A stretch of 64,000 nt of DNA from NCBI RefSeq assembly GCF_024171925.1, contig NZ_JAMTCO010000005.1, forward strand, positions 372,001-436,000. The letters are read 5' to 3'. The notes under the pieces are model-generated. The model saw nothing but the letters and a program-made list of their open reading frames with translations, was not told the DNA's origin and searched no databases. The translations under genes and the position numbers were made by a program. Below, in pieces: positions 17,025 through 25,190 of this stretch; positions within the stretch are counted from its first letter, which is position 1; each line of letters begins with the position of its first letter. The DNA comes from Actinokineospora diospyrosa. Its GTDB lineage: Bacteria > Actinomycetota > Actinomycetes > Mycobacteriales > Pseudonocardiaceae.

Positions 17025-17366
17025 ATGAGTGGGTGTTTGTTTTGTGGGATTTTGGGTGGGGAGATTCCGTCGTCGGTTGTGTATGAGGACGACGATGTGT
17101 ACGCGTTCCGGGACATCAGTCCGCAAGCGCGGGTGCACGTGTTGGTGGTGCCGCGCGAGCACCACGAGGACGCTGCGGCGTTGTCGGGCAAACCCGAGTT
17201 GTTGGCGGCTGTTCTCTCCGCAGGGGTTGCGGTCGCCGAGATCGAGGGGATCGCGGAATCCGGGTACCGCTTTGTGTTCAACACCGGCGATGACGCTTGC
17301 CGCACCGTCTTCCACGCCCACCTGCACGTCCTCGGCGGCGAACAGCTCGCCGGGTTTGGGCGGTAG
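17025..17366 (+). CDS. HIT family (histidine triad) protein
   Basis: The 113-residue protein carries the histidine-triad motif FHAHLHVLGG near its C-terminus, an N-terminal CLFCGI segment and the YAFRDISPQARVHVLVVPREH core. HIT proteins of this size (Hint branch) hydrolyse nucleoside phosphoramidates. It sits in front of phoH and ybeY, the usual actinobacterial order. The first 30 codons are T-rich at third positions and less G/C-biased than the rest, which may help initiation. Confidence 0.92.
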   Translation: MSGCLFCGILGGEIPSSVVYEDDDVYAFRDISPQARVHVLVVPREHHEDAAALSGKPELLAAVLSAGVAVAEIEGIAESGYRFVFNTGDDACRTVFHAHLHVLGGEQLAGFGR

Positions 17367-17460
17367 GGCTTTTTTCGGTGCGGTGGGGTGGGGTGGGGAC
17401 TAGCATCGAGGGGGTCGGATACGGAGAGCGCGTGGGCGCAGAAGGCGGGACAGAGAGCAC

Positions 17461-18528
17461 GTGACGGGTACCGCACCTGGGGGAGACCCCCGTCCTACCG
17501 CCGCCCACGACGCGCAGTCGAGGTTCGCGATACCGGAGGGGGCCGTGCTGGCCCTGCTCGGCTCCCGCGACGAGAACCTCCGCCTCGCCGAAGAACTCCT
17601 CGTCGCCGACGTGCACGTGCGCGGCAACGAGGTGACGCTGTCGGGCGACCCGGCCGACGTCGCCTTCGCCGAGCGCGTCTTCACCGAACTCACCACCCTG
17701 GCCGCCCGCGGCCAGCAGGTCGGGCCGGACACCGTCCGGCGCACCGTGGCGATGCTGTCGGCCAACTCCGCCGAATCGCCAGCCGAGGTCCTCAGCCTCG
17801 ACATCCTCTCCAGGCGCGGGCGCACCATCCGCCCCAAGACCCTCAACCAGAAGCACTACGTCGACGCCATCGACGCCAACACGATCGTCTTCGGCATCGG
17901 CCCGGCGGGCACCGGCAAGACGTACCTGGCGATGGCGAAGGCCGTGCAGGCGCTGCAGGCCAAGCAGGTCAGCCGGATCATCCTCACCCGGCCCGCGGTC
18001 GAGGCGGGCGAGCGGCTGGGCTTCCTGCCAGGCACGCTGTTCGAGAAGATCGACCCGTACCTGCGCCCGCTCTACGACGCGCTGCACGACATGATCGACC
18101 CCGAGTCGATCCCGCGGCTGATGCAGGCGGGCACCATCGAGGTCGCCCCGCTGGCCTACATGCGCGGCCGCACCCTCAACGACGCGTTCATCATCCTCGA
18201 CGAGGCGCAGAACACCACGCCCGAGCAGATGAAGATGTTCCTCACCCGGCTCGGCTTCGGCTCCAAGATCGTGGTCACCGGCGACACCACCCAGATCGAC
18301 CTGCCCGGTGGGCAGCGCTCGGGCCTCAAGGTGGTCAAGGACATCCTCGACGGCGTGGACGACGTGCACTTCGCCCAGCTCAGCAGCGCCGACGTGGTCC
18401 GCCACCGGCTCGTCGGCGACATCGTCGACGCCTACGAGCGCTGGCAGGTCGCCCAGGACGCGGCCGACAACGAGGTCGCCGCCCAGCGCGGCCCGGTCCG
18501 CGCCGGGGGCAGGCGCGGCGGCCGGTAG
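17461..18528 (+). CDS. phoH: PhoH family ATPase
   Basis: The 355-residue protein starts at GTG 17461. After an N-terminal KH-like region comes the PhoH P-loop ([12 protein letters not shown]), the [15 protein letters not shown] segment, a Walker B at IILDEAQN and the [10 protein letters not shown] segment. PhoH proteins are RNA-associated NTPases, and their genes lie next to ybeY in many bacteria, as here. This points to a role in RNA or ribosome maturation. ybeY starts 22 bases later. Confidence 0.93.
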   Translation: MTGTAPGGDPRPTAAHDAQSRFAIPEGAVLALLGSRDENLRLAEELLVADVHVRGNEVTLSGDPADVAFAERVFTELTTLAARGQQVGPDTVRRTVAMLSANSAESPAEVLSLDILSRRGRTIRPKTLNQKHYVDAIDANTIVFGIGPAGTGKTYLAMAKAVQALQAKQVSRIILTRPAVEAGERLGFLPGTLFEKIDPYLRPLYDALHDMIDPESIPRLMQAGTIEVAPLAYMRGRTLNDAFIILDEAQNTTPEQMKMFLTRLGFGSKIVVTGDTTQIDLPGGQRSGLKVVKDILDGVDDVHFAQLSSADVVRHRLVGDIVDAYERWQVAQDAADNEVAAQRGPVRAGGRRGGR

Positions 18529-18550
18529 GGCGTGCGGGGACAATGACCCG

Positions 18551-19090
18551 GTGAGTATCGAGATCGCCAACGAGTCCGGGGTGGCGGTCGACGAGGCGTC
18601 CATCGTCGCGGCGGCCCGCTTCGCCCTGGACCGGATGAACGTCAGCAAGCTCGCCGAGCTCTCGGTGCTGCTTGTCGAGCTGGACGTCATGGCCGACCTG
18701 CACGAGCGGTGGATGGACCTGCCCGGTCCCACCGACGTGATGGCCTTCCCGATGGACGAGCTGGACTCCGCGCGCCGACCGGACGCCTCGGAGTCCGGCC
18801 CGGCGCTGCTGGGCGACATCGTGCTGTGCCCGGCCTTCGCCAAGGACCAGGCGCGCACCGCGGGCCACAGCCTCATCGACGAGCTGCACCTGCTGACCGT
18901 GCACGGTGTGCTGCACCTGCTCGGCTACGACCACGCCGAACCGGCCGAGGAGCGCGAGATGTTCGCGCTGCAGAAGCGGATCCTCGCCGACTTCCGCACC
19001 GCGGCCGCCGACGCCAAGCGCCGCGCCGCGCAGCGGGTCGAGGACGACAAGCTCCTCGGCGCCGTCGGCCTCACCGAAGCGGAGGACTGA
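18551..19090 (+). CDS. ybeY: endoribonuclease YbeY
   Basis: YbeY has 179 residues and the zinc-binding [11 protein letters not shown] motif (three His) plus the substrate-loop [10 protein letters not shown]. It acts in 16S rRNA 3'-end maturation and ribosome quality control. The start is GTG 18551. A C-terminal extension of about 35 residues, rich in Ala, Arg and Lys, follows the catalytic motif. It lies between phoH and the CorC/HlyC-type gene. Confidence 0.95.
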   Translation: MSIEIANESGVAVDEASIVAAARFALDRMNVSKLAELSVLLVELDVMADLHERWMDLPGPTDVMAFPMDELDSARRPDASESGPALLGDIVLCPAFAKDQARTAGHSLIDELHLLTVHGVLHLLGYDHAEPAEEREMFALQKRILADFRTAAADAKRRAAQRVEDDKLLGAVGLTEAED

Positions 19091-19096
19091 CCCGAG

Positions 19097-20452
19097 GTGT
19101 CCGCCGACTCGGCCGGTCTGCTGGTCATCGCCGTCCTGCTCATCCTCGCCGCGGGGTGCTTCGCCGCGGCCGACGCGTCGCTCTCCGCGGTGTCCACCGC
19201 GCGCGTCGAGGGCTTGGTGCGCTCGGGCCGGGCCGGGGCGAAGCAGTTGCTCGCCGTGGTCGCCGAACGGCCGCGGCACATCAACCTGCTGCTCCTGCTG
19301 CGGCTGGGCTGCGAACTGGCCGCGACGGTGATGGTCACCTTCGTCTGCGCCCGCTCGATCAGCCCCGCCTGGGTCGCCGGGCTCGTCGCCGCGGTCGGCA
19401 TGATCGTCGTGTCCTATGTGCTCGTCGGCGTCGGACCGCGCACCATCGGCCGCCAACACCCCTACGGCGTCGGGCTGATCGCCGCCGGACCGGTGCGCGT
19501 GCTCGGGTCGGTCCTCGGCCCGCTCTCCCGGTTCCTGATCCTCGTCGGCAACGCCATCACCCCCGGCAAGGGTTTCCGCGAGGGCCCGTTCTCGTCCGAA
19601 GTGGAACTGCGCGAGCTGGTCGACATGGCCCAGGAGCGCGGCGTCGTGGACGCCGACGAGCGCGAGATGATCCACTCGGTGTTCGAGCTGCGCGGCACGA
19701 TCGCCCGCGAGGTCATGGTCCCGCGCACCGAGATGGTGTGGATCGAGCAGACCAAGACCGCGCGCCAGGCGCTCGCGCTGTCGCTGCGCACCGGCTACAC
19801 CCGCATCCCGGTCATCGGCGAGAGCGTCGACGACGTGGTGGGCGTGGTCAACCTCAAGGACCTGGTGCGCGCGACCCTGGAGGCGGGGGACCGGCTGGTC
19901 CCGGTCGCCGCGGTGATGGGCGCGGCGGTGTTCGTGCCCGACACCAAGCGGCTCGACGACCTGCTGCGCGAGATGCAGGTGTCGAAGAACCACATCGCCA
20001 TCGCCGTCGACGAGTACGGCGGCACCGCGGGCCTGCTCACCATCGAGGACATCCTGGAGGAGATCGTCGGCGAGATCACCGACGAGTCCGACACCGACGA
20101 CCGGCCCCCGGTCGAGCACCTCGAGGACGGCGCGGTGCGGGTCAGCTCCCGGCTGCCGGTCGAGGACCTCGGCGCGCTGTTCGGGCTGCGGCTGGAGGAC
20201 CAGGACGTGGAGACCGTCGGCGGTCTGCTCGCCCAGCGGTTGGGACGTGTGCCACTTCCCGGCGCCGAGGCGGAGATCACCGGACTACGGTTGCGGGCCG
20301 AGGGCGGCAAGGACAACCGCGGCCGGGTGCGGATCACCTCGGTCGTGGTGCGCCCGGTCGAGCGGCCCCGCGACGACGGGGCCGAGGACGACCCCGTCGA
20401 CACCACCCCGGCCGACGAGCAGCAGTGGGAGAGGAGCGGTGAGCGTGGCTGA
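19097..20452 (+). CDS. hemolysin/CNNM-CorC family membrane protein
   Basis: The 451-residue protein has a DUF21-type membrane domain with about four hydrophobic segments, then two CBS domains (VMVPRTEMVWI, GYTRIPVIGES, VFVPDTKRLDDLL) and a CorC_HlyC C-terminal domain (VSSRLPVEDLGALFG). The family is linked to magnesium/cobalt export; the hemolysin name is historical. The GTG start is six bases after ybeY. The gene overlaps the next start by 14 bases. Confidence 0.92.
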   Translation: MSADSAGLLVIAVLLILAAGCFAAADASLSAVSTARVEGLVRSGRAGAKQLLAVVAERPRHINLLLLLRLGCELAATVMVTFVCARSISPAWVAGLVAAVGMIVVSYVLVGVGPRTIGRQHPYGVGLIAAGPVRVLGSVLGPLSRFLILVGNAITPGKGFREGPFSSEVELRELVDMAQERGVVDADEREMIHSVFELRGTIAREVMVPRTEMVWIEQTKTARQALALSLRTGYTRIPVIGESVDDVVGVVNLKDLVRATLEAGDRLVPVAAVMGAAVFVPDTKRLDDLLREMQVSKNHIAIAVDEYGGTAGLLTIEDILEEIVGEITDESDTDDRPPVEHLEDGAVRVSSRLPVEDLGALFGLRLEDQDVETVGGLLAQRLGRVPLPGAEAEITGLRLRAEGGKDNRGRVRITSVVVRPVERPRDDGAEDDPVDTTPADEQQWERSGERG

Positions 20453-20780
20453 GCTCGACCAGGAGGACGCCAAGATCGTCACCCTCGCCCGGTCCAGCCG
20501 GGCCCGCACGGGTGCCGCCGAGGGGGCCGCTGTGCGCGACACCGACGGCCGCACCTACGCCGCCGCGACGGTCGCGCTGCCCTCGCTGCGCCTCACCGCC
20601 CTGCAGGCCGCCGTGGCCGCCGCCGTGTCCAGCGGCGCCGAGGGCCTCGAAGCCGCCGCCGTGGTGACCGACGCGGGCGAGGTCGACGCCGCCTCGCTCG
20701 CCGCCGTCCGCGACCTCACCGCCGACGCCCCGGTCCTGCGCGCCGACGCCTCGGGCACCGTCGTCGACGTCCTCACGTGA
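20439..20780 (+). CDS. cytidine-deaminase-like protein lacking catalytic residues
   Basis: The 113-residue product resembles the small CDA-fold proteins found between the CorC-like gene and era in actinobacteria (RARTGAAEGAAVRDTDGRTYAAATVALPS as the strand-rich core, positions about 22-50). The HAE and PCxxC zinc motifs of real cytidine deaminases are absent, and the protein has no Cys in that region, so it is probably not an active deaminase. The GTG start at 20439 is behind GAGAGGAG and inside the preceding gene. The stop overlaps the next start (GTGA). Confidence 0.75.
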   Translation: MSVAELDQEDAKIVTLARSSRARTGAAEGAAVRDTDGRTYAAATVALPSLRLTALQAAVAAAVSSGAEGLEAAAVVTDAGEVDAASLAAVRDLTADAPVLRADASGTVVDVLT

Positions 20781-21106
20781 GCGTCCTCGTCACGGTCTGC
20801 CGGGATTGCTGCTGCGGAACCGTCCGCAAACACCCCACCGTCGACCACGGCCGCCAGCTGGCCCGCCTGCGCGACATCGCCGCCCGCCACGGCGGGGCGA
20901 TCCGCGTCTCCGAGTGCCTGGACACCTGCGAGACCTCGAACGTCGTTGTGGTGCAGGCGAAAGGCACCAAACCCATCTGGCTCGGCTTCGTCCTGGACGA
21001 CGCCGTCCTCGACGACATAGACACCTGGCTCACCAACGGCGGCCCCGCCACCGACCTCCCCGCCACCCTCACCCTCAACCGCGTCAGCCCACCCCGCGGC
21101 AAGTAG
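20777..21106 (+). CDS. thioredoxin-like [2Fe-2S] ferredoxin-domain protein
   Basis: This 109-residue protein has cysteines in CRDCCC near the start and SECLDTCET around residue 48, the arrangement of a thioredoxin-fold [2Fe-2S] ferredoxin or a (2Fe-2S) ferredoxin-like subunit. It is translated by GTGA overlap with the previous gene and is the last gene of the phoH-ybeY run before the RiPP locus. Its redox partner is not apparent. Confidence 0.75.
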   Translation: MSVLVTVCRDCCCGTVRKHPTVDHGRQLARLRDIAARHGGAIRVSECLDTCETSNVVVVQAKGTKPIWLGFVLDDAVLDDIDTWLTNGGPATDLPATLTLNRVSPPRGK

Positions 21107-21464
21107 CCCACGCCAGGGACACACCACGGGGTGTGGACGGCCGACGACAGGTGACGGGCGGCGGGTGGACCAGGGCACCCGCGCTCCGCCGGACGTCCGG
21201 GGTGGGTCCGCACTTGTGGGAAATCCCGTACTCGTCAGGCCGATGCGCTCAGTCTTGTGCACTAGTGGCAGGCATTCCGCGCTCACTCGCAGCCCACAAT
21301 CGTTGGTGGACAACGTGCCTGGCTGGCCCCTGTTCGGAAAATCCTTGGAGTGCAATATTTCCTGGGTGCTCATGACTGGTGAGAGCGCCTAGTCGGTCGC
21401 CGTCGCCCGCGTGCCGGAGCGGTGGTCAGCACGCTGTCCTCGGCGCCCGGAGAGAGGAACCAAG
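21107..21464 (+). other. intergenic region ahead of the RiPP precursor
   Basis: These 358 bases separate the 2Fe-2S gene from the precursor gene and are clearly less G/C-rich from about 21230 on. GGAAA and TTTCC form a short inverted repeat at 21336-21362 around an AT-rich CAATATTT segment that could be a promoter -10 region. No strong terminator and no convincing gene were found, so the locus probably has its own promoter here. Confidence 0.45.
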
Positions 21465-21692
21465 ATGACCGATCCCCAGCACCCGCGCGGTGCGTCGACG
21501 GTGCGCAAGGCGGTGACGGTCGTGCTCGCCGCGGGCGCACTGGCCGTCGGTGGGGCCGCGACCGCGACGGCGGACACCGGTTCGCCGCAGGCCTCGCAGG
21601 TCCTGCTCAACGTGACCCCGGACGGCGACGCGTCCGCCCCGCTGGGCGACAACAACGGGTGCACGATCAACAACAACGGGTGCTCCGGCTGA
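21465..21692 (+). CDS. putative RiPP precursor peptide with C-terminal NNGC motifs
   Basis: A 75-residue peptide gene with the ribosome site GAGAGGAA seven bases before ATG 21465. Residues 12-36 read like a Sec signal peptide (basic VRKA, hydrophobic stretch, ATA just before Asp37). Residues 37-61 are polar. The last 14 residues are GDNNGCTINNNGCSG-like, with Cys66 and Cys73 each preceded by Asn-Asn-Gly. No other cysteines and no aromatic residues are present in the core, so Cys- or Asn-based chemistry is more likely than aromatic cross-linking. It lies 75 bases before a radical SAM/SPASM gene on the same strand. No homolog is known to me. Confidence 0.75.
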   Translation: MTDPQHPRGASTVRKAVTVVLAAGALAVGGAATATADTGSPQASQVLLNVTPDGDASAPLGDNNGCTINNNGCSG

Positions 21693-21767
21693 CAGTGGTC
21701 CTGATCGGCCAACCGGCCGGGGACGCGGTCCGCCGTGTCCCCGGCCACCGTACGAAGGGAGCGTCCC

Positions 21768-23105
21768 ATGCGGATCAGCCAGTTCCTGGTGCCCTCGGAC
21801 TCGGTCCTGCTCGACGCCGGGGGCACCGCGGTCCGAGTGGTGCTGCAGTCGGCCACCGGGCAGGTGTACGTGCTCGCCGACGAGGTGCTGCGCGCTGTCG
21901 TCGACTGCCCGGAAGACCTCGACACGGCTACCGCCGCGCAGTTGGCCGAGGCGGGCATCCTGGTCGACGACGACGCGGACGAGTTCGCCGAGGTGGTCGC
22001 GGAGAACATCAGGGCGTCCCGGGACACCCGGAAGCGGACGTTCGTGCTCATGCCGTCGTCCTATTGCAACATGGGGTGCGGCTACTGCGGGCAGAAGCAC
22101 GTGAAGGGCGCGCAGAGCGCCGGGCACCGGGCCGCGGTGATCTCCCGGATCCGGCACGCGACCACCGCTGCGGGCGTCGAGCAGGTGCGCGTGTCCTGGT
22201 TCGGCGGCGAGCCGATGTTGGGGTACGCGCAGATCCTCGACATCTCCGCCGCGGTGACCGCGACCTGTGACCAGGCCGGGGTCCGGTTCGACGCGTCGAT
22301 GACCACCAACGGGTCCCTGCTCACCGTCGACAAGATCCGCAGGCTGCACCAGGAGTGCCGGGTCGGCTCGTTCGAGATCACCCTGGACGGCGTCGCCGAC
22401 ACCCACGACCGGCAGCGTCCGCTCAGCGGCGGCAGGCGCAGCTTCGACCGCATCGTGCACACCCTCGCGAGCGCGTGCGCCGACGAGTCGATGCCCGGGG
22501 TGCGCTTCTCGATCCGCACCAACGTCAGCCGGGCCAACCAGGAGGAGCACGCCGCGTTCGCCAAGGCCGTCGCCGACGGTGGGCTGGCGCACCCCCGGGT
22601 CGCGTTCTACACGGCGCTGGTCCGGTCGTGGGGCAACGACGTCAGCGACTTCGCCATCCACGGCGACGACACCGCCGAGGTGGATCGGCGCTGGATCGCC
22701 GCCTACCGCGACCACGGCCTCACCACGGCACTGCTCCCGTTGGCCCGCAAACCCGTCGTGTGCGTCGCCGTCACCCGTTCCGCCGAGGTCATCGACCCGG
22801 CGGGCAAGGTGCACTCGTGCACCGAGCAGCCGCTGGTACCGGGGCGCGAGCACACCGCGCTGGGCAGGGTGACCGACCTCCAGACCCCGGCCATCCGCCC
22901 GTCCGGCGCCTACGACGGCTGGTACGAGGACCTGCGGGGCGGCTCCAGCGGCGCCTACTGCCCGTCTTGCGCGATCTTCCCCATCTGCGGTGGCGGGTGC
23001 CCGCTGGTGTGGCACGAGGGGCGGCCCGCCTGCCCCACCATCAAGACGACCCTGCCCGCGCGGCTGACCACCTACGGCACGTCCTTGGGCTTGGTGCGGG
23101 GGTGA
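21768..23105 (+). CDS. radical SAM/SPASM peptide-modifying enzyme
   Basis: The 445-residue protein starts at ATG 21768 behind AAGGGAG. Its N-terminal ~80 residues look like the leader-handling domain of peptide maturases. The radical SAM cluster cysteines are C100, C104 and C107 (CNMGCGYC). Next come WFGGEPML and the SMTTNGSLL segment. The C-terminus fits the SPASM rule exactly: a C-x13-G-x4-C pair, then CPSC-x5-C-x3-C and a last Cys, enough for two further [4Fe-4S] clusters. Enzymes of this type form thioether or carbon cross-links in ribosomal peptides. The adjacent small Cys peptide is the likely substrate. An anaerobic sulfatase-maturase role is less likely, as no sulfatase is near. Confidence 0.88.
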   Translation: MRISQFLVPSDSVLLDAGGTAVRVVLQSATGQVYVLADEVLRAVVDCPEDLDTATAAQLAEAGILVDDDADEFAEVVAENIRASRDTRKRTFVLMPSSYCNMGCGYCGQKHVKGAQSAGHRAAVISRIRHATTAAGVEQVRVSWFGGEPMLGYAQILDISAAVTATCDQAGVRFDASMTTNGSLLTVDKIRRLHQECRVGSFEITLDGVADTHDRQRPLSGGRRSFDRIVHTLASACADESMPGVRFSIRTNVSRANQEEHAAFAKAVADGGLAHPRVAFYTALVRSWGNDVSDFAIHGDDTAEVDRRWIAAYRDHGLTTALLPLARKPVVCVAVTRSAEVIDPAGKVHSCTEQPLVPGREHTALGRVTDLQTPAIRPSGAYDGWYEDLRGGSSGAYCPSCAIFPICGGGCPLVWHEGRPACPTIKTTLPARLTTYGTSLGLVRG

Positions 23106-23232
23106 GTCGCGCCGGGACCCAGGTCGCGGATCGACCCGTCACCAGGTCCGTCGCGGTCGGCCCACGGGTGCCACGTCACCCTCGGGCCGCACCGCGTCAG
23201 CCTCTTGGGGACGGCAAGGGCACAATGACTTG

Positions 23233-24141
23233 GTGACAAGCACCGCCCAGGGCCATCGTTCCGGTTTCGCCTGTTTCGTCGGCAGGCCCAACGCGGGCAA
23301 GTCGACATTGACCAACGCGCTGGTCGGCACCAAGGTCGCCATCACCTCCAGCAAGCCGCAGACCACCCGGCACGCCATCCGCGGCATCGTGCACCGCGAC
23401 GACGCGCAGCTGGTGATCGTCGACACCCCCGGCCTGCACCGGCCGCGGACGCTGCTCGGCCAGCGGCTCAACGACATCGTCCGGGAGACCTGGTCGGAGG
23501 TTGACGTGGTCGGCTTCTGCGTGCCCGCCGACCAGAAGGTGGGGCCCGGCGACCGGTTCATCGCCGCCGAGCTGACCAAGGTCGCCAAGCGCACGCCGGT
23601 GATCGGGATCGTCACCAAGACCGACCTGGTCTCGCCGGACCAGGTCGGCGAGCAGCTGCTGGCGCTGCAGGAGGTCATGGAGTTCGCCGAGCTGGTCCCG
23701 GTCTCGGCCGTCGACGGCTTCCAGGTGAGCACCCTGGCCGACCTGCTGGTCGACCGGATGCCCGAGGGCCCGCAGCTCTACCCGGGCGGCGAGCTGACCG
23801 ACGAGCCGGAGACCACCCTGGTCGCCGAGCTGATCCGCGAGGCGGCCCTGGAGGGCGTGCGCGACGAGCTGCCGCACTCCATCGCGGTCACCATCGAGGA
23901 GATGACCCCGCGCGAGGGCCGCGACGACATGATCGACGTGCACGCGCTGCTGTACGTGGAGCGGGCCAGCCAGAAGGGCATCGTGCTCGGCCACCGCGGC
24001 GAGCGGCTCAAGCACGTCGGCTCGACCGCGCGCCGCCAGATCGAGGTCCTGCTCGGTACCCGGGTGTACCTGGACCTGCACGTCAAGGTCGCCAAGGACT
24101 GGCAGCGCGACCCCAAGCAGCTGCGCCGCCTCGGGTTCTGA
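23233..24141 (+). CDS. era: GTPase Era
   Basis: Era has 302 residues from GTG 23233. The G domain shows G1 GRPNAGKST, the G2 region with TTRHAI, G3 DTPG and G4 TKTD. A C-terminal KH domain carries GHRGERLKHVGSTARRQIE. It binds the 3' end of 16S rRNA and helps 30S assembly. In related genomes era follows the CorC/CDA-like genes directly; here the RiPP locus has been placed between them. A TTG one codon upstream is possible. Confidence 0.95.
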   Translation: MTSTAQGHRSGFACFVGRPNAGKSTLTNALVGTKVAITSSKPQTTRHAIRGIVHRDDAQLVIVDTPGLHRPRTLLGQRLNDIVRETWSEVDVVGFCVPADQKVGPGDRFIAAELTKVAKRTPVIGIVTKTDLVSPDQVGEQLLALQEVMEFAELVPVSAVDGFQVSTLADLLVDRMPEGPQLYPGGELTDEPETTLVAELIREAALEGVRDELPHSIAVTIEEMTPREGRDDMIDVHALLYVERASQKGIVLGHRGERLKHVGSTARRQIEVLLGTRVYLDLHVKVAKDWQRDPKQLRRLGF

Positions 24142-24142
24142 G

Positions 24143-24427
24143 GTGGCCTGGCCGGTCTGCCCGATCAAGGCGCTGACCGGCCTGTGCTGCCCCGGCTGCG
24201 GCGGCACCCGCATGGTGCTCAGCCTGCTCGACGGCCGCCTCGCCGACGCCGCGCACTACAACGCGGTGGCGCTGCTGTTCGTGGCGCTGTTCGGGTGGGT
24301 GGCCGTGGCCAAGCTCGTCCGCGCGCGCAGCTGGCTGGACTGGCGCTGGACGCGGATCGCGGCCCTGGTCGTGCTGTGCCTGTGGTTCGTGGTGCGCAAC
24401 GTGCCGGGCACCGGGTTGTACGTGTGA
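24143..24427 (+). CDS. DUF2752 membrane protein
   Basis: The 94-residue protein has the CPIKALTGLCCPGCGGTRM motif typical of DUF2752, then two membrane helices. The Cys-rich segment near the N-terminus may bind metal or form disulfides; function is unknown. The GTG start lies one base after the era stop, so it is cotranscribed with era and recO. Confidence 0.88.
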   Translation: MAWPVCPIKALTGLCCPGCGGTRMVLSLLDGRLADAAHYNAVALLFVALFGWVAVAKLVRARSWLDWRWTRIAALVVLCLWFVVRNVPGTGLYV

Positions 24428-24437
24428 GAATGTGCTG

Positions 24438-25190
24438 GTGAGCCTGTACCGCGACACCGGGGTAGTGCTGCGCGTGCAGAAGCTCGGCGAGGCGGACCGG
24501 ATCATCACGCTGATCACCCAGAAGCACGGCAAGGTCCGCGCCGTGGCCAAGGGCGTGCGCCGCACGACCTCCCGCCTCGGTGCCCGCGTCGAGCCGTTCG
24601 CCCACGTCGACGTGCAGTTCTACACCGGCCGCACGCTGGACGTGATCACCCAGGTGCAGACCATCGACGCCTTCGGCGCGGGCATCGTCGGCGACTACCA
24701 GCGCTACACCGCCGCGTGCGCGGTGCTGGAGACCGCCGACCGGATGTCCGCCGAGGAGGGCGAGCCGGTGCTGCGGCTGTACCTGCTCGTCGCTGGCGCG
24801 CTGCGGGCGCTGGCCGACGGGCAGCGCGACGCCTCCCTGGTGCTCGACGCGTTCCTGTTGCGCGCCCTGGCCTTCGCGGGCTGGTCACCGGCCATCGCCG
24901 AGTGCGCCCGCTGCGGCGAACCCGGCCCGCACCGCGCGTTCAACGTCCACGCCGGGGGGTCGGTCTGCCCCGGGTGCAAACCGCCGGGTTCGGCCAGCCC
25001 GCCTTTCGAGGTCCTCGACCTCATGGACGCGCTGGCCAACGGCCGCTGGGACGCCGCGGAGGAGTCCACCGACTCCGCCCGCCGCGAGGCGAGCGGCCTG
25101 GTGGCGGCGCTGCTGCAGTGGCACCTGGAACGCCAACTGCGCTCCCTGCCCCTGGTCGAGCGCCGCCCCCACAGCCCTAGATCGCCGTGA
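24438..25190 (+). CDS. recO: DNA repair protein RecO
   Basis: RecO has 250 residues from GTG 24438 (an in-frame GTG at 24432 is an alternative). The N-terminal OB-fold starts SLYRDTGVVLR and GEADRIITL. The zinc-finger cysteines CARCGEPG and CPGCK lie near residue 160-180. It helps load RecA in the RecFOR pathway. Its 3' end overlaps the 3' end of the convergent Ig-domain gene by 14 bases. Confidence 0.93.
   Translation: MSLYRDTGVVLRVQKLGEADRIITLITQKHGKVRAVAKGVRRTTSRLGARVEPFAHVDVQFYTGRTLDVITQVQTIDAFGAGIVGDYQRYTAACAVLETADRMSAEEGEPVLRLYLLVAGALRALADGQRDASLVLDAFLLRALAFAGWSPAIAECARCGEPGPHRAFNVHAGGSVCPGCKPPGSASPPFEVLDLMDALANGRWDAAEESTDSARREASGLVAALLQWHLERQLRSLPLVERRPHSPRSP

Noticed and set aside
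21165-21392. 75-codon frame ahead of the RiPP precursor
   Set aside because: GTG start without ribosome site; composition does not fit a gene. Treated as promoter region.
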